The position numbers were made by a program, and so were the translations under genes. 64,000 nt of DNA, taken from NCBI GenBank assembly GCA_017302105.1, contig JAFLCS010000007.1:1-64000 (forward strand), in the 5' to 3' direction. Source of the stretch: Caulobacterales bacterium (GTDB lineage Bacteria; Pseudomonadota; Alphaproteobacteria; Caulobacterales; Caulobacteraceae). Within the stretch, counting starts at the first letter, position 1. Each line of letters opens with the position of its first letter. This document shows positions 47,147 to 56,383 of the stretch, piece after piece. The notes below the pieces were generated by a model that worked only from the letters and a program-made list of their open reading frames with translations, was not told where the DNA came from and did not search any database.

Positions 47147-47263
47147 GAGAAAGTCCTTCGATGGCGTCTGAGCTGCCACCGAACCTGACCGCCCGACCGA
47201 AGCGGGTCACCTTAATTCGAGGTCATGACCTGCTTGTCACAAACGGCCGGCAGACCGTGAGGG

Positions 47264-48205
47264 TCAGCGCGCCGCCAGCGGGTCAATCAAGCCCCGGTCT
47301 GGTGCCGGGGTCGCATCACCCAGCTCGAACGCCCGCTCATAGTCGCGCACCCGGCTCTGAATCAGATTGAGCCGACGCAGCCCTAGCGATGTCGCCCACA
47401 GCGCCGTGCGCGCAGGCATCGGGAGCGCCTCAGCCGAACGGACCGGCCCGCCCGCCCGACGGATCAGGCCGTTCGCATAGTGAGCGCCGTTGGTGATGCG
47501 CGCACCCCAAGTCAGGAAATCGCAGGACAGGGAGACGTTGAAGGAACCCTGGTTCTCGATCCGGTGGGGCGCGTGCAGGGGCCACACCGCCGCCATACCG
47601 GGCTTGAGATCGAACACCGTCGCGGCCGCATCCATCTCGCGCCGATAAGGCAGGTCCTCGGTCTGCTGCTCCAGCATCATCTGCTCCATGGCCTGGCACG
47701 GCAGATGGGTCTCATCCGGCGGATAGATCCAGATGCGCTTCTCGCCTCTGAGGTGGAACAGAAGCACGCCCGGAGGGTCGGCATGATAGGGCACACTCGC
47801 CGCCGGGGCCGACAGGATCAGCTGACCGGTCACATTGATCGGGCGAAAGCCGTCCACCTCACGCCCCACCTCGGCGAACGCCTGATGTATCGCCTCACCG
47901 AGGCGCGGATAATGATCCTGAATTCGCCGCATCTGGATCCAGACGCGGCCTTGCTTGACCGCTTCCAGCAGTTCATCGCCGGGCCGTCGGCCCTTGGTCC
48001 CCGTTTGCAGGCGGGCGCGGCCATCGTCGTCGTAGTGAAAGACGTTGATGTCGAACAGATCGGCGGGATGCCGATCCAGCTGCTCGGCAAGGGCCTCATC
48101 ACTGAACAATCCTGTCTCGGCCAGACTGTGCGTGAAGGCGACCGGTTTGCGATTGAAATCGCGGCGAGCCGCATCATCGAAAGGGTGGATCAGGTTCTGG
48201 TTCAT
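47264..48205 (-). CDS. JmjC/cupin-like protein (putative 2-oxoglutarate/Fe(II) oxygenase)
   Basis: 313 residues. The jelly-roll core has His141-Ala-Asp143 in VPYHADPPGVLLFHLRGEKRIWIYP and a distal His (212 or 215) in WPLHAPHRIENQG, matching the HxD...H metal triad of cupin-like JmjC hydroxylases. It is 18 bases downstream of two acetyltransferase-fold genes, which suggests a joint pathway on a polysaccharide, lipid or peptide substrate. Whether the metal site is active is inferred. Confidence 0.8.
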   Translation of the reverse strand: MNQNLIHPFDDAARRDFNRKPVAFTHSLAETGLFSDEALAEQLDRHPADLFDINVFHYDDDGRARLQTGTKGRRPGDELLEAVKQGRVWIQMRRIQDHYPRLGEAIHQAFAEVGREVDGFRPINVTGQLILSAPAASVPYHADPPGVLLFHLRGEKRIWIYPPDETHLPCQAMEQMMLEQQTEDLPYRREMDAAATVFDLKPGMAAVWPLHAPHRIENQGSFNVSLSCDFLTWGARITNGAHYANGLIRRAGGPVRSAEALPMPARTALWATSLGLRRLNLIQSRVRDYERAFELGDATPAPDRGLIDPLAAR

Positions 48206-48223
48206 TGGTCTGCTTTCATGCTG

Positions 48224-49408
48224 CTATGACCGAACCATCGCCCAGGCAGCCGCGGCGGCCCCGGTCATCCAGCCCGCGGGCGTCACCTCGCAGGCGTTGA
48301 TGATGTCCAGTCGTCGTTTCAGGGACGTCCCAAACCGTCGAAGCGGTGCCGGCCCTTTCCGGTTGATCAGGCGGGCCAGCGCGCGAACGGTGGCCCCCTC
48401 GCCCGCGACCGTCCCTTCCCAGGCATAGCCGGCGACGTCAGCCAGGGTTGATTTGTAATCCCCCGCTCCACAGCCGAAATCGACTTCAGCATAGCCATCG
48501 TCTGCGGCCCGGAGCATCTGCAGCCAGGTCAGATACATCCCTGGACCGAAGCGCCGATACGCCGGTGCATAGACCGGAAACCACAGATGCAGGGTCCGAC
48601 CGTCATCCAGAGACGCCTCCGCCGCCAGGAGCTCGCCTGACGCCGCGCGGAGCGATGCGATCCGCAGGCCGTAGCCGTCGGCGTGCCGCGACTTCAGTTC
48701 AGCCAGGAGATCTACGGTCCATCCGCAGGAAAAAATGTCATGGCGTCGCGTGCGGGCGTACTGGGCGCGCTTGGCGCTGATCAACCAGTCGAACACGGCC
48801 GGGTCGTCATCGTTCCAGTTGAAGCGGGCCGGCCCCAGTTCCTCCTCCAGCCGCCGCGCCTTGCGGGCCATGTTCTTCCAGAATTTGCGATTCTTCTGGT
48901 CGAGACGCCTCTGCAGGGCCTCGGCCCCGCCACCCACGCGCGCCGCCATCCGCTCACGAGGAACAAAGCCGGGAACGGGTGCCCCTGACCAAGCACCTGC
49001 ACTCAAGGTGCCGCCCAGCAACTCGACCAGTTGTTGCGGGCAAATCTTCGACCGCGAGGGCGCGATCACGCCGTGGTAGTCCGACATCGGTGCCGCCAAA
49101 GGCTGGTACAGCCCCCGCCGGCGCTGAACAGGGAAGAAGCCGCAGATGGATTCGCCCTCATACACGATCGCCACCTGGGCCCCGGGGACCGCACTTGCGG
49201 CCTGGGTGAACCGAATATCGAAATAGGGATGCGACAGGGCCGCATTGGATCGCCGAAAGCGTGTCCAGATCTGCTCCAGATCCGGGGTCAGCTCTTCGGG
49301 CCCGATCAACTCGACATTCATCTGGGCGCGCGTCGCCTCTTCACCGCCCTGGTTCTTGGGGCCCGATGCCGGCATGGCGATAATGAAGTCGGGATCGCGC
49401 GCGTTCAT
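48224..49408 (-). CDS. GNAT/FemAB-like acyltransferase (CelD/BcsL type), copy 2
   Basis: About 394 residues with a tandem GNAT fold (Acetyltransf_6 type). The block RRHDIFSCGWTVDLLAELKSRHADGYGLRIASLRAASGELLAAEASL, then TLHLWFPVYAPAYRRFGPGMYLTWLQML and DFGCGAGDYKS, is shared with its upstream paralogue. Such enzymes appear in cellulose or exopolysaccharide clusters. ATG 49408 follows the previous stop by one base (TGAcATG), favouring coupling; Met 49321 (MNVELIGPEEL) aligns better with the paralogue. Confidence 0.85.
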   Translation of the reverse strand: MNARDPDFIIAMPASGPKNQGGEEATRAQMNVELIGPEELTPDLEQIWTRFRRSNAALSHPYFDIRFTQAASAVPGAQVAIVYEGESICGFFPVQRRRGLYQPLAAPMSDYHGVIAPSRSKICPQQLVELLGGTLSAGAWSGAPVPGFVPRERMAARVGGGAEALQRRLDQKNRKFWKNMARKARRLEEELGPARFNWNDDDPAVFDWLISAKRAQYARTRRHDIFSCGWTVDLLAELKSRHADGYGLRIASLRAASGELLAAEASLDDGRTLHLWFPVYAPAYRRFGPGMYLTWLQMLRAADDGYAEVDFGCGAGDYKSTLADVAGYAWEGTVAGEGATVRALARLINRKGPAPLRRFGTSLKRRLDIINACEVTPAGWMTGAAAAAWAMVRS

Positions 49409-49409
49409 G

Positions 49410-50546
49410 TCAGGCCGACCCCGATTGCGCGTGTGATCTCAGCTTCTCCAGGCCGGTCACGGCAGCAGCAGTGGCACCGCGCCAGCGACCGGCGGAGGTC
49501 GTCTCGCAGGCTTCCACGACGGCCCATCGGCGGCGCAGGCTTTCAGTCAGGGTTTTGGCCGGTCCGATCGACACCTCGTCGAGGGCGCGATCCGCCAACC
49601 GTTGCCAGCCGGTGCGGAGCACCGTCTTCTCCGTCACCCATTCCTCGATGTCACAGAAGTATTTCTTGTAACATTCACCGGCGAAGCCGAAGTCGAAGAT
49701 CTTGAACCCGTCCGCTGATTTCAGGCGCATGGTGTCCTGGCTCAGCAAAATACCGGGCGAGCAACGCGCGGCATCGGCGGCGTAGGACGGGAACCAGAAA
49801 TGATAGTGTGAGCCACCGTACAGGCTGAGCTCCATGGCGGCCGGTCGATCCCCGGCCCACAACACGGCCATGGCGGCTCCGAAATCTGGCCTTCGCTCCA
49901 TCATCAAGGCCCTGAGAACGTCGACGGTCCAGCCACAGGCGAAGATGTCGTGGCGTCCCGTGCGGCGGTACTGGTCTCGTTTCCAGGCGACCAGTTCGTC
50001 CAGACGGGCCGGATCGCGAACGTCGACCTCGGTCCAGACCTCGCCCGCGCGGTCCCGTGCCAACGAGCGCCGCGCACGGTCCTTGTCCTTGAAGAACTTG
50101 CCGTATGCGGAGCGGCGTTCGGCATCGTATTTGCCCCACCCATCGCGCAGGTCGGCCCTCAACACCCGGCGGTTCGGTCCTCCGAAGTCCGCGGGGACCC
50201 AGCCGTTGACCTTAAGGCTGTCCGCACGCAGCAGACCGGGCATGGCCGCCAGCAGGGGACGCTGCTGGCGCGGTGCCAGGATCAGGCCGTGATAGTCGTT
50301 CATCGGGGCGGCCAGCGGCTGCGCCGTTCGACCGCGCATCTGGTAGGGGAAGAAGCCGACGATAGTCCCTGCGCGGTGCAGGACGGCGACCCGAGCATCG
50401 GGGACCACCTGGCTGACGATCTGGGTGAATTCCGGCCAGAAGAACGGCGTCTCGTACAGGGAGTCCGACTGCACGAACTGCCGCCACAGTTCCACTTCCG
50501 ACGCGCCGAGGTCGTCGGCCTGGATCAGGTCAACCTTCAGGTCCAT
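49410..50546 (-). CDS. GNAT/FemAB-like acyltransferase (CelD/BcsL type), copy 1
   Basis: Paralogue of the next gene downstream. Starts MDLKVDLIQADDLGASEVELWRQFVQSD at ATG 50546; the Met eight codons upstream is possible. Shared motifs: RTGRHDIFACGWTVDVLRALM, SHYHFWFPSYAADAARCSPGILLSQDTMRL and DFGFAGECYKKYF. About 378 residues, cytoplasmic. Substrate unknown; together with the cupin-like gene it forms a three-gene unit. Confidence 0.85.
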   Translation of the reverse strand: MDLKVDLIQADDLGASEVELWRQFVQSDSLYETPFFWPEFTQIVSQVVPDARVAVLHRAGTIVGFFPYQMRGRTAQPLAAPMNDYHGLILAPRQQRPLLAAMPGLLRADSLKVNGWVPADFGGPNRRVLRADLRDGWGKYDAERRSAYGKFFKDKDRARRSLARDRAGEVWTEVDVRDPARLDELVAWKRDQYRRTGRHDIFACGWTVDVLRALMMERRPDFGAAMAVLWAGDRPAAMELSLYGGSHYHFWFPSYAADAARCSPGILLSQDTMRLKSADGFKIFDFGFAGECYKKYFCDIEEWVTEKTVLRTGWQRLADRALDEVSIGPAKTLTESLRRRWAVVEACETTSAGRWRGATAAAVTGLEKLRSHAQSGSA

Positions 50547-50659
50547 GAGCCCTTCCTTTGGGACCATCATGCCTGAGCTGCCTTTCAGCGTGGTTCACCG
50601 ACATGGTGAACAGAACCTTTCGGCGGCTCGACGTCGGATGAAGACGGAAAATGACCGAC

Positions 50660-52177
50660 CTAGGGCGTGGCCCAGTCCGCCTCGAAGTCCGTCAGGAGCG
50701 CTTCATAGCGGCGCTGCTCGCGCGCCTTGGGGCTCGAGTCCACAAGGGCCTGACACGCTGCTGAATAGAACTGGCCGCCGGCACAGGCCGGATGGAGTTG
50801 CTGGTAGTGGCCGGGATCTAGCCACAGCCCCTCGCCCGGCAGAAAGCTGAATGCCAGGGCATTACGGGCCGAGGTCACGAGGTCTTGATAGGTCGCGCCC
50901 GTCTCGAACACGGCACGCGCATATTCACTGGACAGATCCGAGCGCGAGAGGCCTGGATCGTCCGTGGTATAGATGACCGGCACATCGGCCTCACGCAGCC
51001 AGATCACCGGATGGTCTGCCCCTTCCACCCCCAGGATGTCAGCGTTTGAAGTCAGATTGACCTCGACCGCAATGCGATCAGCCGCCAGGGTCTGAACGAG
51101 ATCCAACGCCCCGCTTTCGTACGGAATCGCTACCCCGTGGCCAATGCGTCGGGCTCCAGCCGCGACGGCGGCGTGCACGTGGTCGCCGATCTCGTTGGGC
51201 GTGGCGTAGTCCAGCGTCAACTCGCCGGCATGGAGCGCGGCGGGCACCTCCAACGACACCAGCGACGCAATCATCTGCATATGCAAATCATAGTTGCGCA
51301 GCGCATTGGGATGATCTTCGGGCGCAACCAGTTGCAAGCCTACCCAGCGCGGGTCGGCGGCGACCAAGGCCGCGCCAAGGGCCAACTGGCCGTATGTCTC
51401 TTCGGGAAGCAAAAGCCGGTTGGTCTGGACGAGAAAGCGAACGGTCACGTCGCAACCCGTTCGACCGCCCGAGATCGAGGTCTCGCGCGACTGGATCCAC
51501 GCCGCCGGCGGGGGGCAGTGCAAGACCTCCTCGGCCCGCGCCATGACGGCATCGGTCTCGGCCCGGGCCGCCGACACCAGCGCCGGCAGCCCCGCCGCAA
51601 CAGCCAGTTCCATCTCCGCCGGATCGTCGGACCAGCCGGCGGCACGCCCCAGCTCCCGCGCCGGGCGCGACTGGGGCATCCACATCACCTCGACATAGAA
51701 GGTGTTCTGGGCGGCCAGGGTCGCCATCAGATCAGCCAGCATATCACCGCGGCGCGCATCCCGCGTGGCCCCGAACCGATCGAACGCCGTAAAGAACTGG
51801 TCGTGGCCGTTGCGGTCGGCGAAACCGGGCCGGCGCGTCGACAGACTGTCCATCATCAGGGACCGTTGTTCGGCTGTGAGCGTGGACGCCAGCACGCGAT
51901 CGCCATCCGGCACACAGGGGTCCGTCAGGGCCCAGCGCACCGTGTCGACGCACAGGCCGTCCTCGGCGGCCCATTGGAGATAGCTCTCGGCATAGGGCGC
52001 GCCCGACAGGTGAATGTGCAGGTCACCGCCCTTGGGCATGGCCCGGATCACGGCCCGGATTTCGGCCCGGCTCATATGCGAGAAATCAGGTCGCTGGTCG
52101 TCAGGCGACCGATCCTGTGCCCAGACTGGCATCGCCAGGGTCACCATCAACCCCGCCAGGGCCAGCCATCGCAGCAT
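50660..52177 (-). CDS. Secreted adenosine-deaminase-like amidohydrolase
   Basis: ATG 52177 gives a Sec signal (MLRWLALAGLMVTLAMPVWAQ). The TIM-barrel metal ligands are His54-Ile-His56 in GGDLHIHLSGA, His in ALHAGEL, and Asp in YTTDDPGLS, with the catalytic HAGE Glu and GHG motif (RIGHGVAIPY). At about 505 residues it is longer than cytoplasmic adenosine deaminase and closer to extracellular ADGF/ADA2-type proteins. Probably deaminates adenosine or a related purine nucleoside in the periplasm. Confidence 0.88.
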   Translation of the reverse strand: MLRWLALAGLMVTLAMPVWAQDRSPDDQRPDFSHMSRAEIRAVIRAMPKGGDLHIHLSGAPYAESYLQWAAEDGLCVDTVRWALTDPCVPDGDRVLASTLTAEQRSLMMDSLSTRRPGFADRNGHDQFFTAFDRFGATRDARRGDMLADLMATLAAQNTFYVEVMWMPQSRPARELGRAAGWSDDPAEMELAVAAGLPALVSAARAETDAVMARAEEVLHCPPPAAWIQSRETSISGGRTGCDVTVRFLVQTNRLLLPEETYGQLALGAALVAADPRWVGLQLVAPEDHPNALRNYDLHMQMIASLVSLEVPAALHAGELTLDYATPNEIGDHVHAAVAAGARRIGHGVAIPYESGALDLVQTLAADRIAVEVNLTSNADILGVEGADHPVIWLREADVPVIYTTDDPGLSRSDLSSEYARAVFETGATYQDLVTSARNALAFSFLPGEGLWLDPGHYQQLHPACAGGQFYSAACQALVDSSPKAREQRRYEALLTDFEADWATP

Positions 52178-52311
52178 CCAATCCCCCCGAACTGCCGTCA
52201 GCAACCTAACGGTACCCGAGGCTTTCAGCCAGCTCCCCCGCGCACAAGATCACCCCAGGCGTCCGCCAACACCCGGCGAGCGCTCCGACCGGTCTTTAGG
52301 GTCCAGTCCGA

Positions 52312-52767
52312 CTAGTCGTTCAGGTTCCAGGTAAAGGCACCCATGCTCTGTGCGTGCAGGGTCACGAAATTGCGAACCTCCTGGTGGGCCTCGCAATAGA
52401 CCGAGCCATTATCCCAGAATTCATAAGGGCCGGGATATTCGACACAGAGCGGATGATCGCCCTGCCAGACGTCGGAGTCAGAACCTTCGACCTCGGCATA
52501 GCCGTACATATAGGCATTGGTCGTCTGGGCCAGATCACGGCACTGTCCCGGCGCGACGTTGTACCAGCCGGCATTGCTGAAGGTGCCGGATCCTACCGGC
52601 TGATAGGAAATCGCCACCTGGGCCGTCACGCGTGTTTGGTTGCAGACCCGCAGCGTGATGACAGACGAATCCGAAGGGGGGCCGGCCGCCAGGGCCGGCT
52701 GGGCCGACATCAGGCTCGCCACCCCGAAGGACCCTGCGACCAGCACGGTCGTCAGCAGATTTCTCAT
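52312..52767 (-). CDS. DUF1036 domain protein, secreted
   Basis: Sec signal of 28 residues (to ALAA), then a single beta-rich domain: LRVCNQTRVTAQVAISY, GWYNVAPGQCRDL, and YCEAHQEVRNF match DUF1036, small periplasmic proteins with conserved Cys that probably form disulfides. 151 residues. Function unknown. Confidence 0.85.
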   Translation of the reverse strand: MRNLLTTVLVAGSFGVASLMSAQPALAAGPPSDSSVITLRVCNQTRVTAQVAISYQPVGSGTFSNAGWYNVAPGQCRDLAQTTNAYMYGYAEVEGSDSDVWQGDHPLCVEYPGPYEFWDNGSVYCEAHQEVRNFVTLHAQSMGAFTWNLND

Positions 52768-52895
52768 TTCATTCTCCCCAGCGAACGCTGTCCCTAACTC
52801 GAAATATCACGGATCTTTCATGGCGCACCAGGGAATTCAATCAGCTAGGAAGCGGCCTTGCCTCCGTGGGCGGGCTGTTCGATCCTGAGATTGAG

Positions 52896-54119
52896 ATGGA
52901 GTCCCACACCTTGCGCGTCGTGATTATCGGAGCCGGCCATGCTGGCGGTTCGGTCGCCGGTTTCCTGCGTCAGTACGGGTTCCAGGGACCGATCACCCTG
53001 ATCGGAGACGAACCGATAGCGCCCTATCAGCGCCCGCCCCTGTCCAAGGCGTGGCTCAAAGGCGAAGCCGATGCCGACAGCCTGCAACTGAAGGAGCCGG
53101 ACTGGTGGGCGGACAACGGCTGCGACCTGCGGGTCGCTCGGAGCGTCACGGCGATCGACCGCACCACCCGGACCGTCGTCACCGGCCGCGAGTCTGTGCC
53201 GTACGACGCCCTGGTCATCGCCACCGGGGCCCGTGCCCGGCGTATAGACATGGCCGGTGCCGACCTGGACGGCGTGCTGTTCCTCAGGACCGCCGCTGAC
53301 GCCGAGGCGCTGAAACCGCGCCTGGGGCCCGGGCGTCGCCTGGCCGTGATCGGTGGGGGCTATGTCGGGCTGGAAGCCGCCGCCTCGGCCACGGCCATGG
53401 GTGGCTCGGCAGTCGTGCTCGAGCGAGAACCCCGCGTTCTGGCCCGCGTGGCATCAGAGCCATTGTCCGACTTCTACCAGGCGGCCCACAGGCGTCGCGG
53501 TGTCGAGATCCTGACCCGCACCTCGGTGACCAGGCTGGAGGGCGACGGGTCGGTGGCGACCGTGGTCCTGGCCGATGGCCAGCGCGTCGCCTGCGACACG
53601 GTACTGGTCGGGGTCGGGGCCATCGCCAATACGGATCTGGCCGAGGCGGCGGGCCTGGATTGTCGCGACGGCGTCATCGTGGACGCGGCCGCGCGGGCGA
53701 GTGATCCGAGCATCTGGGCGGTCGGTGACGTGACCCGTCGACCCGGCGGCCTGTTCGGTGGCGACATCCGCTTCGAGAGTGTGCCGAATGCGCTGGAACA
53801 GGCCAAACAGGCCGCCGCCGCCATCGCCGGGCGCGACCAGCCGCCGACCGAAGTCCCGTGGTTCTGGTCCGACCAGTTCGACCTGAAGCTCCAGATGGCG
53901 GGGCTGGCGCGCGACACCGACCGGCTGATCGTTCGGGGCGACCCGGACAGCGAACGGTTTGCCGTCTTCCACCTGAAGGGTGAGCTGATCCGCTGCGTCG
54001 AGGCCGTCAACGCTCCGCCGGAATTCATGGCCGGGCGCTTGCTGATCGGCAAACAGACTCCGGTGGACGCCACCCGGCTCGCTGATCCTGCGGTCAGTAT
54101 GAAAGCGGTGACGCTCTAG
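52896..54119 (+). CDS. Ferredoxin/rubredoxin reductase-like FAD-NAD(P)H oxidoreductase
   Basis: Flavoprotein that moves electrons between NAD(P)H and a small iron-sulfur protein. FAD site GAGHAGG near residue 12, PYQRPPLSKAWL, ATGARARR, NAD(P)H site VIGGGYVGLEAAA near 150, and the FAD-closing WAVGDV. The C-terminal reductase domain has WFWSDQFDLKLQMAGLA. ATG 52896 is preferred to GTG 52866. Its end overlaps the convergent CDGSH gene by four bases, a plausible electron-transfer partner. Confidence 0.92.
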   Translation: MESHTLRVVIIGAGHAGGSVAGFLRQYGFQGPITLIGDEPIAPYQRPPLSKAWLKGEADADSLQLKEPDWWADNGCDLRVARSVTAIDRTTRTVVTGRESVPYDALVIATGARARRIDMAGADLDGVLFLRTAADAEALKPRLGPGRRLAVIGGGYVGLEAAASATAMGGSAVVLEREPRVLARVASEPLSDFYQAAHRRRGVEILTRTSVTRLEGDGSVATVVLADGQRVACDTVLVGVGAIANTDLAEAAGLDCRDGVIVDAAARASDPSIWAVGDVTRRPGGLFGGDIRFESVPNALEQAKQAAAAIAGRDQPPTEVPWFWSDQFDLKLQMAGLARDTDRLIVRGDPDSERFAVFHLKGELIRCVEAVNAPPEFMAGRLLIGKQTPVDATRLADPAVSMKAVTL

Positions 54120-54850
54120 TCAGTGAGCCCGTCCTTGAATTTCATCGAGGCGTGTGTGCCGTCGCAGAAAGGCTTGTTCGAGGAGGCACCGCACCGGCAC
54201 AGGGTCTGACGGTTGCGGATCTCATAGCTGTCGCCGCGGGCGCTCTGAACCCGGATTCCGCCCCGCAGTTGCAGCGGCCCGCTCACCCCCAGCGCCGGGT
54301 CCTCGATCAGGGCCAGGGCCGCCGGCTGGGGCGTCTCGACCGGCACGCCGGTCTGGCGGTCCCAGACTAGCAAACGCCCTGAAGGGCATTGATGCGCCAT
54401 ATAGACCGCCAGCTCGCCATGGCGCTCTCCGGGCTCCATCACCTCGTTCCAGAAGCGGTCGCCGTTGTCGCAGAATCGCGCGAAAGCGCAGAAATTCTCA
54501 TTATCCGTGAGGCTGTATTTCGGCCCGTCCATCTCCGTCGCATCATCCAGCATCGGCGCGAAACTGGCCGTCTCCGTCAGGTCAATTCCCGCCTTGAGGT
54601 GCGACCCGTCGCAATAGGGCTTGTTCCGGGACTGACCGCACCGACACAGCAAGGTGCCGTCCTTGACCTCGAACTCCTGCCCCTGCGTGAAGGTCCAGGA
54701 ATTCTGTGTCTCGTTGGGGGTGATGGACTGGATATGCATCGGCGTCGCGCCACGGACCCGATACGGCCCGTTGGCGACGACCTCGATCGAGATCGACGGG
54801 TCCGCCTGCGTCGTTCCCGCCTGGATTCTGGGCTTGCTGTAGTCGGACAT
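54116..54850 (-). CDS. Double-CDGSH iron-sulfur protein with central divergent 4Fe-4S domain
   Basis: Two CDGSH motifs each binding one 2Fe-2S cluster through three Cys and one His: CRCGQSRNKPYCDGSH (Cys69, 71, 80, His84) and CRCGASSNKPFCDGTH (Cys218, 220, 229, His233). Between them NFCAFARFCDNGDRFWNEV and HQCPSGRL give Cys121, 127 and 155, as in the Fer4_19/DUF1271 domain. No signal peptide. ATG 54850 (MSDYSKPRIQ) is used; 244 residues. Probably electron transfer or cluster transfer with the neighbouring flavoprotein. Confidence 0.9.
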   Translation of the reverse strand: MSDYSKPRIQAGTTQADPSISIEVVANGPYRVRGATPMHIQSITPNETQNSWTFTQGQEFEVKDGTLLCRCGQSRNKPYCDGSHLKAGIDLTETASFAPMLDDATEMDGPKYSLTDNENFCAFARFCDNGDRFWNEVMEPGERHGELAVYMAHQCPSGRLLVWDRQTGVPVETPQPAALALIEDPALGVSGPLQLRGGIRVQSARGDSYEIRNRQTLCRCGASSNKPFCDGTHASMKFKDGLTD

Positions 54851-54980
54851 TCGATCACCCCCTGTGCGCGACGGACCGGCAGACACCTAACGAACACCGA
54901 TACGATCGCTGCGTCGAGGGGGAGAATTCGGCGCGGGCCGACTGGCCGTCTGAAAATCACACCCAAAACCGGATACGACC

Positions 54981-56378
54981 CTAGAACAGTACTCGCGGGT
55001 TCATGATCCGCCGCGGGTCGAGCGCCGCCCGCACCGACCGCATGGCAGCTACCTGGACGGGATCCTTGTAACGCTGGGCCTCAGCACTTTTCAGCACGCC
55101 CAGCCCATGCTCCGCCGAGATCGACCCGTCGCGGGCGGCCACGGCATCGTGGACCACCCGTGCGCCCTCGTCGCGGCGGGCCGCGAAGGCACCGGAGTCT
55201 GCCCCTTCGGGCGGTACAACGTTGTAGTGCAGATTGCCGTCGCCCAGATGCCCGAACGTCACCAGCCGGATGCCCGGACAGGCGGCCGCCAGGGCAGCGT
55301 CCGTCTGTGCAATGAAATCCGCAATCTCGGACAGCGGCAGGGAAACATCGTGCTTCCATCCTCCGCCGGCCGCTTTCTGAGCCGCCGACATATCCTCACG
55401 CAGCCGCCAGAACTGAGCAGCCTGAGCCTGCGTCTGGGCTACGGCGGCGTCCACGATCAGACCGGCCTCAAGGGTCCGTTCCAGCAATCGTTCCAGGCCT
55501 CGTTCGGCCGCGCCCGGCTCCCCGGACACCAGTTCAATCAGAATCGTCCAGGGCGGTCGGCTTTCGAGCGGCTCACGAGTGTCGGGAATGTGGGCCAACA
55601 CGAGATCCAGCCCTTGCCGGTTCATCAGCTCAAATGCTTCGACCCCCCCGCCCGTCTCGGCCTTGGCGATGGCGAGCAGTTCGAGCGCGGCGTGGACGGT
55701 CGTAACGCCGACCAGGGCGGTGGCGCGCGACCGCATGACCGGAAACAACTTGAGCGCCGCCGCCGTGACGATACCGAGTGTCCCCTCCGCCCCGATCAGG
55801 AGTTGCTTGAGATCATACCCCGTATTGTCCTTCCTGAGCCGCTTCAAACCCTGGAACACTGAGCCGTCTGCCAGCACCGCCTCCAGCCCGAGCACAAGAT
55901 CGCGCGTCACGCCATAGCGCAGCACGGCGGTGCCGCCGGCATTGGTCGAGATCACCCCACCGATTGTGGCCGTGCCCTCCGCCGCCAGGCTGAGCGGGAA
56001 CATCCGGTCCGCCGCCGCCGCCGTTTCCTGAGCTTCGCGCAGGGTCAGGCCCGCCTCGACCACCATGACGTCTTCCAGCGGCAACACGGCCCTCACAGCC
56101 CGCATTCTCTTCAGGCTGAGCAGGACCTCGCCCTGGGGAATCTGCCCCCCCACCAGACCCGTGTTTCCGCCCTGCGGTGTAATCGCCAGACCATGTTTGG
56201 CGCACACCCTGACTGCGGCCGCGACCTGATCGGTCGATCCGGGCATCAGCATCAATGGCGTCGTCCCGCTCCAGGCCCCCCGCCACTCCACCAGTTGAGG
56301 TGCAATCCGCTCGGCATCGTCGGTCCAGCCCTGCGGGCCGACCGCAGACTTGAGCTCTTCGAGGGCGGCGCTATCCAT
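54981..56378 (-). CDS. FAD-linked D-2-hydroxyacid dehydrogenase (D-lactate/D-2-hydroxyglutarate type)
   Basis: Vanillyl-alcohol-oxidase-family flavoenzyme. FAD-binding PCMH segment with TPQGGNTGLVGGQIPQGEV and TIGGVISTNAGGTAVLRYGVTRDLVLGLEAVLADG; C-terminal FAD-oxidase domain with TFGHLGDGNLHYNV, SAEHGLG and the final ALDPRRIMNPRVLF. ATG 56378 (MDSAALEELKSAVG) is chosen over the upstream Met at 56414. 465 residues. Substrate within the D-2-hydroxyacid group is not certain. Confidence 0.9.
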   Translation of the reverse strand: MDSAALEELKSAVGPQGWTDDAERIAPQLVEWRGAWSGTTPLMLMPGSTDQVAAAVRVCAKHGLAITPQGGNTGLVGGQIPQGEVLLSLKRMRAVRAVLPLEDVMVVEAGLTLREAQETAAAADRMFPLSLAAEGTATIGGVISTNAGGTAVLRYGVTRDLVLGLEAVLADGSVFQGLKRLRKDNTGYDLKQLLIGAEGTLGIVTAAALKLFPVMRSRATALVGVTTVHAALELLAIAKAETGGGVEAFELMNRQGLDLVLAHIPDTREPLESRPPWTILIELVSGEPGAAERGLERLLERTLEAGLIVDAAVAQTQAQAAQFWRLREDMSAAQKAAGGGWKHDVSLPLSEIADFIAQTDAALAAACPGIRLVTFGHLGDGNLHYNVVPPEGADSGAFAARRDEGARVVHDAVAARDGSISAEHGLGVLKSAEAQRYKDPVQVAAMRSVRAALDPRRIMNPRVLF

Positions 56379-56383
56379 GACCC

